Numbered from the stretch's first letter, positions 1 to 8,829 are shown. The stretch is 64,000 nt of DNA from Streptomyces sp. R28 (GCF_041052385.1 NZ_CP163439.1:2159001-2223000); one strand, 5' to 3'. Made by a program: numbers and translations. The notes: generated by a model from the sequence alone, not told the origin.

Positions 1-905
1 CCTTCCACACCGAAGGCGCCGCCCAGTCCGGCCTGTTGGGCGCGCTGCTGGTGGGGTCGTTCACGGCGGCGTACGTGATGATCGGCTTCGACAGCGCGGG
101 CGAGATGAGCGAGGAGACACACCATCCGCGCCGCACCGCGCCCCGCACGATCCTCACTGCACTGGGCGCCGCGGGCCTGCTCGGCGGGCTGCTCGTGCTG
201 GGCGGGCTGCTCGCCGCGCCCAGCCTCACGGACGGCCGGCTGGCGGTCGACGGTCTGAGCTACGTCCTGACGAGCAGCCTGGGCGACGGTGTGGGCCGGG
301 CGCTGCTGGCCGACGTGGTGGTGGCGATCACGGTGGCGACCCTCGCCATCCAGACGGCGGCCTGTCGGATGCTGTTCTCGATGGCCCGCGACGGCCAACT
401 CCCGTTCTCCCGGCGCCTCGCGAAGGTCAACCCCCGCACCGGCATGCCCAACGCCCCCGCCGTGGTGGTCGGCGTCCTCGCGGCGGCCCTGCTGCTGCTC
501 AACTTCGCCTCGCCGGAGGCGTTCCTGGCCATCGGCACGACCTGCATCGTGATGCTGTACCTGGCGTACGCGATGGTCACCGGGCCCCTGCTTGTGGCCC
601 GCCTGCGCGGCCGCTTCACGACCGACGGCACCGACGAGACGGGCGCCCGCCTCTTCTCCCTCGGCCGCTGGGGCGCCCCGGTCAATGCCCTTGCCCTGCT
701 CTACGGCCTCGTCATGACCGTCAACCTCGCCTGGCCACGGGCCGCGGTGTACGACCCGGCGGGTGGGCACTGGTACTTCCAGTGGTTCACGGTGTTGTTC
801 CTGGGCGCCACGGTCGTCGCGGGCACGGCATTCCGCGCGTACCGCGGCCTCAAGGCCGCCTCGACAGCCGTACCGGAGACGACCGTTCAGGACGGGGCCG
901 GCTGA
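1..905 (+). CDS. APC-family amino acid permease, 3' part
   Basis: The frame is open from the window edge (first full codon at position 3), so the gene begins upstream and only about 300 C-terminal residues are seen. The segment is strongly hydrophobic with five to six likely membrane spans. It includes the conserved stretches around 'AAYVMIGFDSAGEMSEE' and 'ACRMLFSMARDGQLPFS', which are typical of APC-superfamily eukaryotic-type amino acid/polyamine permeases. It would import an amino acid or amine in symport with protons; the substrate cannot be read. The stop is at 903-905, and the next gene remnant on the opposite strand overlaps its last bases. The methionine often taken as a start near 36 is an internal TTG leucine codon. 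Confidence 0.85.
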   Translation, partial: FHTEGAAQSGLLGALLVGSFTAAYVMIGFDSAGEMSEETHHPRRTAPRTILTALGAAGLLGGLLVLGGLLAAPSLTDGRLAVDGLSYVLTSSLGDGVGRALLADVVVAITVATLAIQTAACRMLFSMARDGQLPFSRRLAKVNPRTGMPNAPAVVVGVLAAALLLLNFASPEAFLAIGTTCIVMLYLAYAMVTGPLLVARLRGRFTTDGTDETGARLFSLGRWGAPVNALALLYGLVMTVNLAWPRAAVYDPAGGHWYFQWFTVLFLGATVVAGTAFRAYRGLKAASTAVPETTVQDGAG

Positions 906-1269
906 CCTGTCCGATCAGTCGTCCTGCACGCGTGCGTGCAGGATGCCTCGTGGCGGGCGGCGTGCAGGAGGTCCAGGCAATGGAATCCGATGTCGTCCAG
1001 GGCCCAGCGGGCCAGAGCAGTCGTCACGCGGGCGGCGACGCCTTTGCCGCGGGCCTCGACGGTGGTGCAGTAGGCGACTTCGGCCGTGCCCTCATCGAGC
1101 CGTGTCTCGCGCAGCGCCACACGGCCCAGCAGACGGCCGGTGTTCACGTCCACGAAGGCCCACTGCGCGGGCCGCTCCTCCTCCCAGTCCTTGCGCCAGC
1201 CCTCGCTCCAGCCGCCGACCGCCTCCACGGAGTCGGCGGAGGAGGTGTCAACCGCGAGGTGGCAATTTC
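887..1269 (-). pseudogene. GNAT N-acetyltransferase remnant
   Basis: The minus-strand frame encodes a GNAT core: a beta-strand region 'AQWAFVDVNTGRLLGRVAL', then 'GTAEVAYCTTVEARGKGVAARVTTALARWAL' with the acetyl-CoA loop (R/Q-x-x-G-x-G/A pattern as 'ARGKGVA'), then 'LDLLHAARHEASC'. The N-terminal strand of the fold is missing. After 'HEASC' the normal C-terminal helix and strand are replaced by an unrelated tail, 'THACRTTDRTG'. The frame is fused upstream to a transposase fragment. I read it as a truncated acetyltransferase that no longer encodes a full fold. The family acetylates ribosomal proteins or small amines; the substrate is unknown. Confidence 0.65.
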
Positions 1270-1399
1270 TCCCGGGCGAGCCGGTCCGAGCGCGCCACCA
1301 GATCCCGTCGAAGACATGCCGACGATCTCGCGGTGGCCTGCCCATCCTCGGGATCGGCGGCAACAGCGGCTCCAGCCGCTCCCATTGGGCGTCAGACAT
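1270..1399 (-). mobile_element. 5' fragment of an IS5-family transposase
   Basis: About 43 residues ('MSDAQWERLEPLLPP', 'GRPPRDRRHVFDGIWWRARTG') match the N-terminal DUF4096-like part of IS5/IS1182-type transposases. The match stops abruptly after 'GSPGR', where the sequence becomes acetyltransferase in the same frame. No DDE catalytic core and no inverted repeats are present, so this is a dead remnant. Its start overlaps the last bases of the terpene cyclase gene. Confidence 0.65.
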
Positions 1400-2459
1400 A
1401 TCTCCACGAGCCGTCCCGAGAGCGTTCCGTGCCCTTGATCAACATCTCAAGCTTGTCCAGCCGGGCCAGGTCCTCGTTGTAGTACTGGAGCCGGACGCCG
1501 GGGGCGGCGTCGAGGTAGCGGGCGGAGATGCGGTGCCAGGCATCCATGTTGGCGTTCCAGTCCCTCATGCTCAGCAGACAGCGGTGCAGCCCTTGCCGCA
1601 CGGCCTCATCAAGGTGCATGCCGTGTGCGATGCGGTTGGTGAGCGTCTGCTCGGCTTGGCGGAAGTCCTCGATGCGGGCGGCCATGCGCTGGAGGGTCTC
1701 CTCAACGGCTGTTTCAAGACTGCAGCCGCGGGCACGGCTGATCACGGTGACGATGTTGGAGGTATCGGCAGCGCTCCTTTCCTTGGCCAGGGAATGCAGG
1801 TCATTGCACCAGGCGCAGTAGTCGACCGTCGCGGTCACGCAGGTCTGGTACTCGGGGGTGTGGTAGAGCTGCGGCGGCAGTTCGGTCTGGGCTGCCAGTT
1901 CGACCAGGTCCATCCACATGATCATGGCCACGGAGCGGCGCCGGAGCTCGATGTAGTTGTCGATGGTTTCACTGGCACCAGCGCTGCGGTTGTCGAACTC
2001 ACGGTCGTTGGCTGCCACTACTCCGTCCCAGTGCTGGGTGAAGCGGCGCCACCATACGCCGGAGAAATGGGGGCGGATGCGGCGCAGGATGTCACCGAGG
2101 GCTCGCGGTGCCGGATGGTCCGCGTTAGAGCCGGCGGGGTCGTGGACGACCTCGCGGATCTGAGTGACCTGCCTGCGCCACTCGTATTCCTTGCCTTCGA
2201 TGATCAACCGGTCGTGCTGATCGTCCCAAAGGAAGAACCAGCATGTCAGGTCGGCCAGGATCTGGGCGCCTTCACGGGTGGCGCCATAGGAGTACCGGGT
2301 ACCCAGGTCGGCGTAGGCAAGCCGGTCGAAGTACTCGGCGGCCATCCCGGGCGACATCATGCCCATCCGCTGGACCCACTCCTTGGACTGCGCACATATG
2401 CTGCGGGCGCGCGGGTCAATCCTGCCGGTAAAGGGAACGGGAACGCTCGGTATCTGCAT
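1392..2459 (-). CDS. Class I terpene cyclase (sesquiterpene synthase-like)
   Basis: The 355-residue product fits the usual 330-370 length of bacterial terpene synthases. The Asp-rich metal motif is DDQHD (residues 79-83, after 'WFFLW') and the second metal motif is NDLHSLAKE (219-227). A C-terminal RY pair is present in 'ISARYL'. All metal-binding residues are intact, so the enzyme should ionise farnesyl diphosphate or a similar prenyl diphosphate with Mg2+. The 'WFFLWDDQHDR' context resembles epi-isozizaene synthase, but the product cannot be assigned. I chose the ATG at 2459 because the family begins with a short 'PxxPFxxRxxP' stretch; a longer frame runs to 2531 through P450-derived sequence. 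It lies downstream of a P450 stub and a decayed second cyclase on the same strand. Confidence 0.85.
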   Translation of the reverse strand: MQIPSVPVPFTGRIDPRARSICAQSKEWVQRMGMMSPGMAAEYFDRLAYADLGTRYSYGATREGAQILADLTCWFFLWDDQHDRLIIEGKEYEWRRQVTQIREVVHDPAGSNADHPAPRALGDILRRIRPHFSGVWWRRFTQHWDGVVAANDREFDNRSAGASETIDNYIELRRRSVAMIMWMDLVELAAQTELPPQLYHTPEYQTCVTATVDYCAWCNDLHSLAKERSAADTSNIVTVISRARGCSLETAVEETLQRMAARIEDFRQAEQTLTNRIAHGMHLDEAVRQGLHRCLLSMRDWNANMDAWHRISARYLDAAPGVRLQYYNEDLARLDKLEMLIKGTERSRDGSWRYV

Positions 2460-2479
2460 GCTTGCCCCCAGAGTGGTGG

Positions 2480-2709
2480 TAGCCGGTCGTCCCTGCCCTC
2501 GGCACGCGCCCACCAGCAGCACGCGATGCAACAGGGCGCAAAGGACGTATTTCCAAACACGCGCGAGTCGGGCCGGTCCGGATCTCGACCAGGTCGCCGT
2601 GAACGGGCAGCGAGGCGAGGAACTCGACCGCGCGTCGCATCAGCGGGAGTGCATGCCCGACAAGGGGTAACGCTCTGGGTGCTGTCCCAGTGGTGAAGTC
2701 GGTGGCCAT
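2480..2709 (-). pseudogene. Cytochrome P450 remnant (N-terminal stub)
   Basis: An ATG at 2709, preceded by a good ribosome binding site (AGGGGAGAGG), opens a P450 N-terminus: 'MATDFTTGTAPRALPLVGHA' followed by 'FLASLPVHGDLVEIRTGPTRA'. Reading in this frame then degenerates. A neighbouring frame contains 'MHRVLLVGACRGQGR', which resembles the next P450 segment (HRVL..DxRTFDKGG). Only about 75 residues' worth of P450 remain before the downstream cyclase begins. The I-helix, K-helix and heme-cysteine loop are all absent, so it cannot make an active enzyme. It probably once oxidised the product of a flanking cyclase. Confidence 0.65.
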
Positions 2710-3515
2710 GAGCGGTTCCTCTCCCCTGATATCCCGATGCACAGGGCCTCGGTGAACCTCGCCACGGCGTCGCGTTCCCGTCGGTTCAGGTCCAGCGGGG
2801 CGCACAGCCGGGGCACGTGCTCCAGCAGCAGGACGTGGTTGTGCGCGTCACGGTGCGGCTCGCCCCGTTCCATCCCGTGTACGTCATTCATCCGGGCGAT
2901 CGCGTCGGATGCTGCGTACCTCATCCGCCTCATCCACGCACTGTCCTGTGTCCGGGCGGGCACTTCGAAGCCGCCGACGCGCTCGCCCATGTCGAGGAAC
3001 GGCTCCACCCCCACGCTGATGCAGCGCAGAGCGCGGTAACTGTCGATGTCGAGGATGATGCCGTTGCGGTGGTTGTGGTCCTCCAGCGGGAAGGTGGCGA
3101 AGAAGTCTGCCCAGTTCCGGGCCGATCGCGCCTGCCAGTCCTGCGACATACGCGCGCACAGGTCCCGCCACAGACCACGCCAGACTCGGATAAACAGCGT
3201 AAGGCGGCCTAAATGCCCACCCTGGGCGGGCATCGAGGGGGCAGACGTTCCATGAGCGGGCGACGTGACGGCCGTCACGCCCTCGATGATCCTGACCACC
3301 AGGCCCGGTGCCTGCACTCCCGGCCCTGACAGCTGGTCGTCCATCACGAACGCCAGCCCGATGCGATCCACCGTGCGGATGAACGCGTCCAGCGCCCCGG
3401 GCCCGCCCACCAGGTCCTCGTCCCTCATCCACGCGCACGCACGGGCACGGCAGCGCTTTCCATCTGGGCTGCTACAAGCCGGTAATGGAATCGAGAATTG
3501 AATTTCCTGTGACAC
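2640..3515 (-). pseudogene. Degenerate terpene cyclase
   Basis: The frame from a GTG at 3515 (ribosome binding site AGGGGAAAG just upstream) reads 'SQEIQFSIPLPACSSPDGKR', a typical cyclase N-terminus. It later contains 'LEDHNHRNGI' and 'SYRALRCISVGVEPFLDM'. The first metal motif is altered to DDQLSG (residues 59-64, normally DDQFDG). About 18 residues that normally precede it are missing. The second metal motif reads NDVHGMERGE instead of NDxxSxxKE, losing the Ser and shifting the basic and acidic residues. The frame has no stop before the P450 start at 2709 and runs on to 2640. These changes together suggest a gene that has lost function. Translation may still occur. Confidence 0.6.
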
Positions 3516-3533
3516 TTCTTTCCCCTGTTGCAT

Positions 3534-4864
3534 GCGTCGCACGTCCTGACGTCGCCTGGGCCGGCTCGAACCGTCGCGCGGCCGGCAAGCCGGCGGTTCG
3601 CATGGCATGGCAGATGTCGCTGCCGGGCGGGGACAGCAGTTGAGGAATCGGCCCCTGAAGACTTCGCCGTCCGCCGGGCCGTCGACGAGGCGGGTACGGT
3701 CCGGGGCGTGCCCGAGGGGGCCGGTGACCTCCTCGTGGCCCTGATGGCCGGCGAGCGGAATGTTGCAGCGGGCGAGGCAGTTGCGATGCGTTTCGTTCAC
3801 CGGAGGACACATTGCGTCTATGTCGGACAGTCCCCACCAATCGGTCCGCTCATGGGCCACCGGAGCGGCACCATGGGCGGAGTGAGCGGTCGACAACACG
3901 CCTGGGCCGGGTGCGGTCATGCGCCCTCCGTATGGTGGGGTCCGCCGGGCGCCACAGACGCGCGACGGAGGCCTGGGACAGGGACATGGCGGGATGGCGG
4001 GGGAGACGAGGGCCACGACGGCGTCGCGACTTCGGGCAATCAAGTCCTCAACGTGGGAACGCACCAATGACGTTCAGGATTGCACGGATGTGGGCGCCGT
4101 CAGCCTAGATCAGGTCCACGTGGTCGATCAGACGGCCCAAGACGTCCGCGCAGTGCGGTGGCCGCCTACCGCTGGCGAGCGTGAACAGGACCAGGGTCTA
4201 CCTGCGCGAAGATCGTCCAGGCGGGACCTGCGGTGGCGTCCGGCTCCCCGAACCCGCCAAGCAACTCGTCGCGCAGGTCGAACGCCCCGCCCAGGGGCGG
4301 CGCACAGGCGGTGAAGGTGCCGAAGAGGGGTCAGCCGGCGCCGGGCAGGGCGCCGCCGATGTGCAGGAGGGCGATCAATCGTGTACGGCGCAGCGTCGAA
4401 GGGTGCGATCGCCGGGACCCGGTCGGCGTCGGGGGCGCCCCTGGGCAAGTCGACGATCCGTTGCAGGCCAAACCCACCAACCCCGCCTGCCAGTTCGATA
4501 AGCCGCTCCGCCGACAGTGCCCCCACCACGGTTGGAACCCACATCTCCGACAACGCCTGTCCCACAGTTGGTCTCAGGTCCACAGACATCACCCCACGCG
4601 CTCGGCCGAAAGGAAGAGCACGCCGCTCCAAGGCCGCGTGTTGCGGCTTGTTGCGACCTGGACAAGTTTAGGAGTGTGCCAGCCACAAGCCCATGGCGTA
4701 AGGCGCACGCATGTACGCACCGATGCGTACGCGACCTACGCAGTGCGCCCCGAAGAGGACCCGCACTGCGTACTGCCGCGGGATTCGCACCTCATCTCAC
4801 GCGCGCGTACGCCCCACCAAAACGCGACAGAGTCCTCGCCGCCGTGCCCCTCGTAGACTTGATC
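3534..4864. other. Region without a convincing gene, probably degenerate coding sequence
   Basis: About 1.3 kb with only overlapping high-GC reading frames. Two patches look faintly protein-like. On the minus strand around 3660-3790, 'CNIPLAGHQGHEEVTGPLGH' vaguely recalls a P450 C-terminal segment. On the minus strand between 4631 and about 4130, 'MWVPTVVGALSAERLIELAG' continues after one frame change and one stop into 'TACAPPLGGAFDLRDELLGG'. Neither forms an intact gene and I cannot name either family. I see no promoter, repeat or RNA gene here. Confidence 0.4.
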
Positions 4865-4867
4865 GTG

Positions 4868-5809
4868 ATGAGACGCCGTACTCCGCCCCCACCCTCTCCC
4901 CTGCCGCAGCGCAAAGGGGTGGATCCGGTGCGGATCCGGTTGCCGGCCGGGACCGCCTGGGCGACCGTGCGGGATCATCTGGTGGCGCGGCTGGCGGCCG
5001 GGACCGGCGTGATCGACGAGATGCTGGACGCGGGGCGGATCGTGGACGCCACCGGGCGTCCAGTGTCCAGGGACACAGCGTATGTGCCGGGGATGTTCGT
5101 GTGGTTCCATCGGGAGCTGCCCGACGAGGAACGGGTGCCGTTCCTGGTCGACGTCGTCTACCGGGACGAGCACGTGGTGGTGGCCGACAAACCACACTTC
5201 CTGGCCACCACGCCACGCGGAAGCCATGTGGCCGAGACGGCCCTGGCACGACTGCGGCGGGAGCTGGGTGTCCCGACGCTCAGCGCGGCGCACCGGCTGG
5301 ACCGGCTGACGGCCGGGCTGGTGCTGTTCACTGTGCGACCGGAGGAGCGCGGGGCGTATCAGACCTTGTTCCACGACAAGCGGGTGGCGAAGGAGTACGA
5401 GGCGGTCGCCCCGTACGCCCCCGCGCTGGAGCTGCCGCGCACCGTGCGCAGCCGGATCGTCAAGGAGCGCGGCGTGGTGGCGGCCCGTGAGGTCGAGGGA
5501 GAGCCCAACGCCGTCAGCCGGGTTGAACTGCTGGAACACCGGGAGGGGCGTGCCCGGTATCGATTGACACCGAGTACCGGACAGACACACCAACTGCGGG
5601 TGCACATGAGCGCCTTGGGGGTGCCGATCCTCGGCGATCCCCTCTATCCGGTGGTGACCGGCCCCGTGGCGGCAGGTGACTTCCGGCGCCCGCTCCAACT
5701 GCTGGCGCGGATCCTGGAGTTCACCGACCCGATCACGGGGCGCGAGCACCGGTTCGTCAGCCCGCGTGTGCTGCGGGCCTGGTCGTCCTACGACGAGTGG
5801 GCTGGGTAG
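4868..5809 (+). CDS. RluA-family 23S rRNA/tRNA pseudouridine synthase
   Basis: 313 residues. The catalytic motif HRLDRLTAG carries the invariant Asp, followed by 'GLVLFTVRPEERGAYQTLF' and the RluA signature 'RYRLTPSTGQTHQLRVHMSALG'. The N-terminal 80 residues act as the usual extension before 'VVYRDEHVVVADKPHFLATTP'. The enzyme isomerises uridine to pseudouridine in rRNA or tRNA; which site cannot be told. A GTG (4865) and an ATG (4868) lie next to each other, and I took the ATG. It stands alone, convergent with the conservon P450 gene, whose stop is 18 bases away. Confidence 0.88.
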   Translation: MRRRTPPPPSPLPQRKGVDPVRIRLPAGTAWATVRDHLVARLAAGTGVIDEMLDAGRIVDATGRPVSRDTAYVPGMFVWFHRELPDEERVPFLVDVVYRDEHVVVADKPHFLATTPRGSHVAETALARLRRELGVPTLSAAHRLDRLTAGLVLFTVRPEERGAYQTLFHDKRVAKEYEAVAPYAPALELPRTVRSRIVKERGVVAAREVEGEPNAVSRVELLEHREGRARYRLTPSTGQTHQLRVHMSALGVPILGDPLYPVVTGPVAAGDFRRPLQLLARILEFTDPITGREHRFVSPRVLRAWSSYDEWAG

Positions 5810-5827
5810 CCCCGCTGCTCGGTCGGC

Positions 5828-7303
5828 TCACTCGCCACGCCACCAGCGCAGGAAGCGCCGGAACACCCCTGGCCGCCGGACCGTCGGTTCGGGCAACGGC
5901 GTCGGAGCGGAGGGCTCCGACGCGACGGGCTCCTGGGCCGCCGTCCGCGGCTGCGGCGTGGTGGGTTGCCAGTTGACGGGACGTTGTGCCGCCACCGGGT
6001 GCGCGGGGCCCGCCATGACGTCCTGTTGGGGCTTGGGCGCGAACTTCACCGGCAGTTCGGCCAGGTGCCGGTTCGAGATGGACGCCCGCCAGCTCAGCTC
6101 GTCCTCAGGGCAGGCGAGTTCGACGTCGGGAAGTCGGGTCAGCAGCGCGTCGACGCCGACCTCGGCGATGGCGCGGCCGATGTCCTGGCCCGGGCACTCA
6201 TGGGGACCGCCGCTGAAGGCGAGGTGGGAGCGGTTGCCCTGCATATGGGCCTTGGGGTCGGGTCGGACACGTGGGTCGACGTTGCCCGGCGCAAGACCCA
6301 CGAGGAGGCCGTCACCTTTGCGGATGCGCTGGCCGCCCAGCTCGGTCTCCTGCTTGGCGAAGTAGCCCAAGAGGGTGCTGAACGGCGGCTCGTCCCACAG
6401 GGACTGCTCGACCGCTTCGGGCACCGTCATCTGGCCGCCGCTGAGCTGGGCACGGAACCGCGGGTCGGTGAGCACCACGCGCAGGACGTTGGCAAGGAGG
6501 TTGGCGGTGGCCTCGTACGCGATAATCAGGACGACCCGCAGATGCTGGCCGACCTCTTCGTCGCTCAGCCGCGCCGGGTGGTTGATCAGGTGGCTGGTGA
6601 AGTCGTCCTTGGGTTCCGCCCGGCGGCTGATGGTGAGCCGCATGAGGACATCCATGATGTACGCGTTGCTGGCGATGGCGGTCGCGGTGCCCTTGGGCAA
6701 GTCGCGGGCGGCCTGCACGAGCTGGTCGTTGTACTCGTCGGGCATACCGAGGATCTCGCACAGCACGATCATTGGCAGGCGTTCGGCGAACTGGCTGACC
6801 AGGTCGGCTCGGTCCTCCTCACAGAACTGGTTGACGAGCTCCTGGGTCGCTCGGTTGATGTACCGGCGGATGCCCCGGTGGTCGATGGTCGACATGGCCC
6901 CGGTCACGGCGCCGCGCAGCCGCAGGTGCTCGTCTCCCTCGGCGTGGCAGCAGATGGGCTGCCACGCGAGGTGCGGCATGAGCGGGTGATCGGGCTTGAC
7001 GGTGCCGTCCTGCATCGAGTTCCACAACCGGGTGTCGCGGGAGAACTGCGAGGGAGTGCGCACCGTGTGCATGTTCTCGGCGTGGCCGAGCACCACCCAA
7101 ATGGGCACGTCATCGGGCAACAGCGCGGGAGCCACAGGACCGTGCTCGGCCCGCAGCTTCTCGTACACGGCTCCCAGGTCCTCCGCGTCGGGGCCGTACA
7201 GCCGGCGCAGCCCGCCAGGACCGATGCCGTGCGCGGGGCAACCGGGGGGCGGGGAGACCATGGGCTCGTCCGTACCGGTCGGGAAGGGAGATTCAGGCGT
7301 CAC
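5828..7303 (-). CDS. rarE: Conservon cytochrome P450 lacking the ExxR motif (CYP157/CYP156-like)
   Basis: 491 residues from a GTG with GGAG seven bases upstream. The heme-ligand loop 'FSGGPHECPGQDIGR' carries Cys370. The I-helix reads 'IIAYEATANLL' (about 260-270) without the usual AGxxT acid-alcohol pair. At the K-helix the normally invariant ExxR is replaced by EQSLW (299-303). This is known for the CYP157-type P450s of Streptomyces conservons, which may not be conventional monooxygenases. After the P450 fold, a Pro-rich tail of about 75 residues ends in a basic 'RRFLRWWRGE', perhaps for membrane or partner contact. It is the last gene of the conservon, about 120 bases after the GTPase gene. 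Gene name by position and order only. Confidence 0.85.
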   Translation of the reverse strand: MTPESPFPTGTDEPMVSPPPGCPAHGIGPGGLRRLYGPDAEDLGAVYEKLRAEHGPVAPALLPDDVPIWVVLGHAENMHTVRTPSQFSRDTRLWNSMQDGTVKPDHPLMPHLAWQPICCHAEGDEHLRLRGAVTGAMSTIDHRGIRRYINRATQELVNQFCEEDRADLVSQFAERLPMIVLCEILGMPDEYNDQLVQAARDLPKGTATAIASNAYIMDVLMRLTISRRAEPKDDFTSHLINHPARLSDEEVGQHLRVVLIIAYEATANLLANVLRVVLTDPRFRAQLSGGQMTVPEAVEQSLWDEPPFSTLLGYFAKQETELGGQRIRKGDGLLVGLAPGNVDPRVRPDPKAHMQGNRSHLAFSGGPHECPGQDIGRAIAEVGVDALLTRLPDVELACPEDELSWRASISNRHLAELPVKFAPKPQQDVMAGPAHPVAAQRPVNWQPTTPQPRTAAQEPVASEPSAPTPLPEPTVRRPGVFRRFLRWWRGE

Positions 7304-7419
7304 TATGGTCGCTCCGAAGCTGAAGTGATTCCGGTGTACAGGAGGTGAGGGGCCCCGGTCCTGGCGGTTCGGCGAAGCCAGGACCGGGGGGAGGAGGTTG
7401 CGCGCAGGGCATACGTGCC

Positions 7420-8040
7420 TTACGCCGGAGCCCTGGCCGTAGCCAGCGAATGCAAGAAGTGCATCAGGGTCATCAGGACATCGCGGCTGGAGGCCCGGCG
7501 GCGGACGTCACACTCCACAATGGGGATCTCCTCGGCCAGGTCGAGGGCCGTACGGAGTTCGGAGACGGGGTAACGAGGTGCGTCCGGGAAGGTGTTGACG
7601 GCCACCACGAAGGGCACGCCACACTCCTCCAGTCGCCCTATGACGTCGAAGCTGACCTCGAGGCGGCGGGTGTCGACCAGCACGACCGCGCCCAGCGCGC
7701 CCTCGAACAGCCCGTTCCACAGGAACCAGAAGCGTTCCTGACCGGGTGTGCCGAAGAGGTACAGCACGAGTTGCTCGGTGATGCTGATACGGCCGAAGTC
7801 CATCGCGACGGTGGTGGCCGTCTTGGTCTCCGAGCCGAAGTTGTCGTCGACGCCGATACCGGCCTGCGTCATGGTCTCTTCGGTGGTCAGTGGCTTGATC
7901 TCGCTGACCGAGCCGACCATGGTCGTCTTGCCGACGCCGAAGCCACCCACGATCACGATCTTGACCGCGGCCTCGGCCGTGTGCGGCAACTGGTCCTCGG
8001 TCCGTGGACCGGGGATGATGTCAGAGCCTTTGAAGTCCAT
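7420..8040 (-). CDS. rarD: Conservon small GTPase (CvnD type)
   Basis: 206 residues with a Ras-like GTPase fold. The P-loop is GFGVGKTT (33-40), the switch II motif is GTPGQ (97-101) with 'LFGTPGQERFWFLW', and the G4 position reads 'VAVNTFPDA' (from 147) in place of NKxD. This divergence is typical of the ATP_bind_1/MglA-like CvnD proteins. In the family, CvnD binds GTP and joins a membrane-associated complex with the sensor ATPase, roadblock and DUF742 proteins. Its start overlaps the upstream DUF742 gene by 20 bases, indicating translational coupling. Confidence 0.92.
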   Translation of the reverse strand: MDFKGSDIIPGPRTEDQLPHTAEAAVKIVIVGGFGVGKTTMVGSVSEIKPLTTEETMTQAGIGVDDNFGSETKTATTVAMDFGRISITEQLVLYLFGTPGQERFWFLWNGLFEGALGAVVLVDTRRLEVSFDVIGRLEECGVPFVVAVNTFPDAPRYPVSELRTALDLAEEIPIVECDVRRRASSRDVLMTLMHFLHSLATARAPA

Positions 8041-8425
8041 GCATCACCGCTTCGAGAAGTGAACGGTCGGCGACGGACTGGCGCACGATCGGTGCGCGCG
8101 CCGTCACCAGACCGGCCGTCAGCATGTCGGTGAGCAGGACCGTCGTCATGCTGAACGGCAGGTTGAGATAGGCCGAGAGCTCGGCCACGGACAGCGGGGT
8201 GGTGGAGAGCCGGAGCAGCGCCGATTGTTCCGGCGTGGCGGAAGGCGGCGGGTCGGCGCGCGCCACGATTAAGGTGACGAGGTCGAGGTCACCGTCGCGC
8301 TCGCCGCCATCCGGACCGGCCACCACGAAGAGCCGTTCCGGTTGCTTCTGGTTCCCGGTCTTGGCGGGCGGTGGGGGCGGTGCTTGTCCCTGGGGGTTTC
8401 GCCGCTGGCGTTGCGGAGGAGTCAT
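8021..8425 (-). CDS. rarC: Conservon DUF742 protein (CvnC type)
   Basis: 134 residues. A Pro-rich N-terminus is followed by a winged-helix-like DUF742 domain: 'QSALLRLSTTPLSVAELSAYLNLPFSMTTVLLTDMLTAGLV'. The protein is part of the conservon complex and has no known enzymatic activity. In the family it is thought to bind the GTPase. Its ATG overlaps the stop of the roadblock gene by four bases (ATGA), and its 3' end overlaps the GTPase gene. Confidence 0.92.
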   Translation of the reverse strand: MTPPQRQRRNPQGQAPPPPPAKTGNQKQPERLFVVAGPDGGERDGDLDLVTLIVARADPPPSATPEQSALLRLSTTPLSVAELSAYLNLPFSMTTVLLTDMLTAGLVTARAPIVRQSVADRSLLEAVMHGLQRL

Positions 8426-8829
8426 ACGGTCTGCCCGTTGCGCCGGGGCGGACTGGTGAGATGGGCGCCGATGCGGGCGACAAGGTCCGTCATGCGGTTG
8501 CTCATCCGGCCGGGTTCGGCGAACGTGTCGGAGAGCACCGCGAGATAGGCGTTGGCGCCGGCGGCCATCAGGTAGAAGTACCCGCCGTTGATCTCGATCA
8601 GGACCATCTTCATCTTGCCGTCGCTCTTCGGGATCTCCGAGGCGACGGCGCTCGCCAGGCTCTGCAGGCCGGCGCAGGCCGCGGCGACGCGGTCGGCGGT
8701 GTCCGGGTCGCCGCCGTAACGGGCGATGCGCAGTCCGTCGGCGGAGAGCACCACGATCATCTGGATGCCCGGTACGCCGTCGTGGAGCTCCTTGAGCATC
8801 CAGTCGAAGTTGGCGCGCTGCTGGATCAC
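8422..8829 (-). CDS. rarB: Conservon roadblock/LC7 protein (CvnB type)
   Basis: 135 residues starting at a GTG that overlaps the stop of the sensor gene (GTGA). The fold is recognised from 'NFDWMLKELHDGVPGIQMIVVLSADGLRIARYGG' followed by 'KMKMVLIEINGGYFYLMAAGANAYLAVLSD', a classic roadblock/LC7 profile. Such proteins dimerise and regulate small GTPases, in line with the GTPase two genes downstream. The much longer frame extending to 9738 on the same strand is a shadow of the sensor gene. Confidence 0.92.
   Translation of the reverse strand: MIQQRANFDWMLKELHDGVPGIQMIVVLSADGLRIARYGGDPDTADRVAAACAGLQSLASAVASEIPKSDGKMKMVLIEINGGYFYLMAAGANAYLAVLSDTFAEPGRMSNRMTDLVARIGAHLTSPPRRNGQTV

Noticed and set aside
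1086..2696. Plus-strand open frame of 536 codons opposite the terpene cyclase
   Set aside because: The minus strand holds clear cyclase motifs; the plus-strand product resembles nothing.
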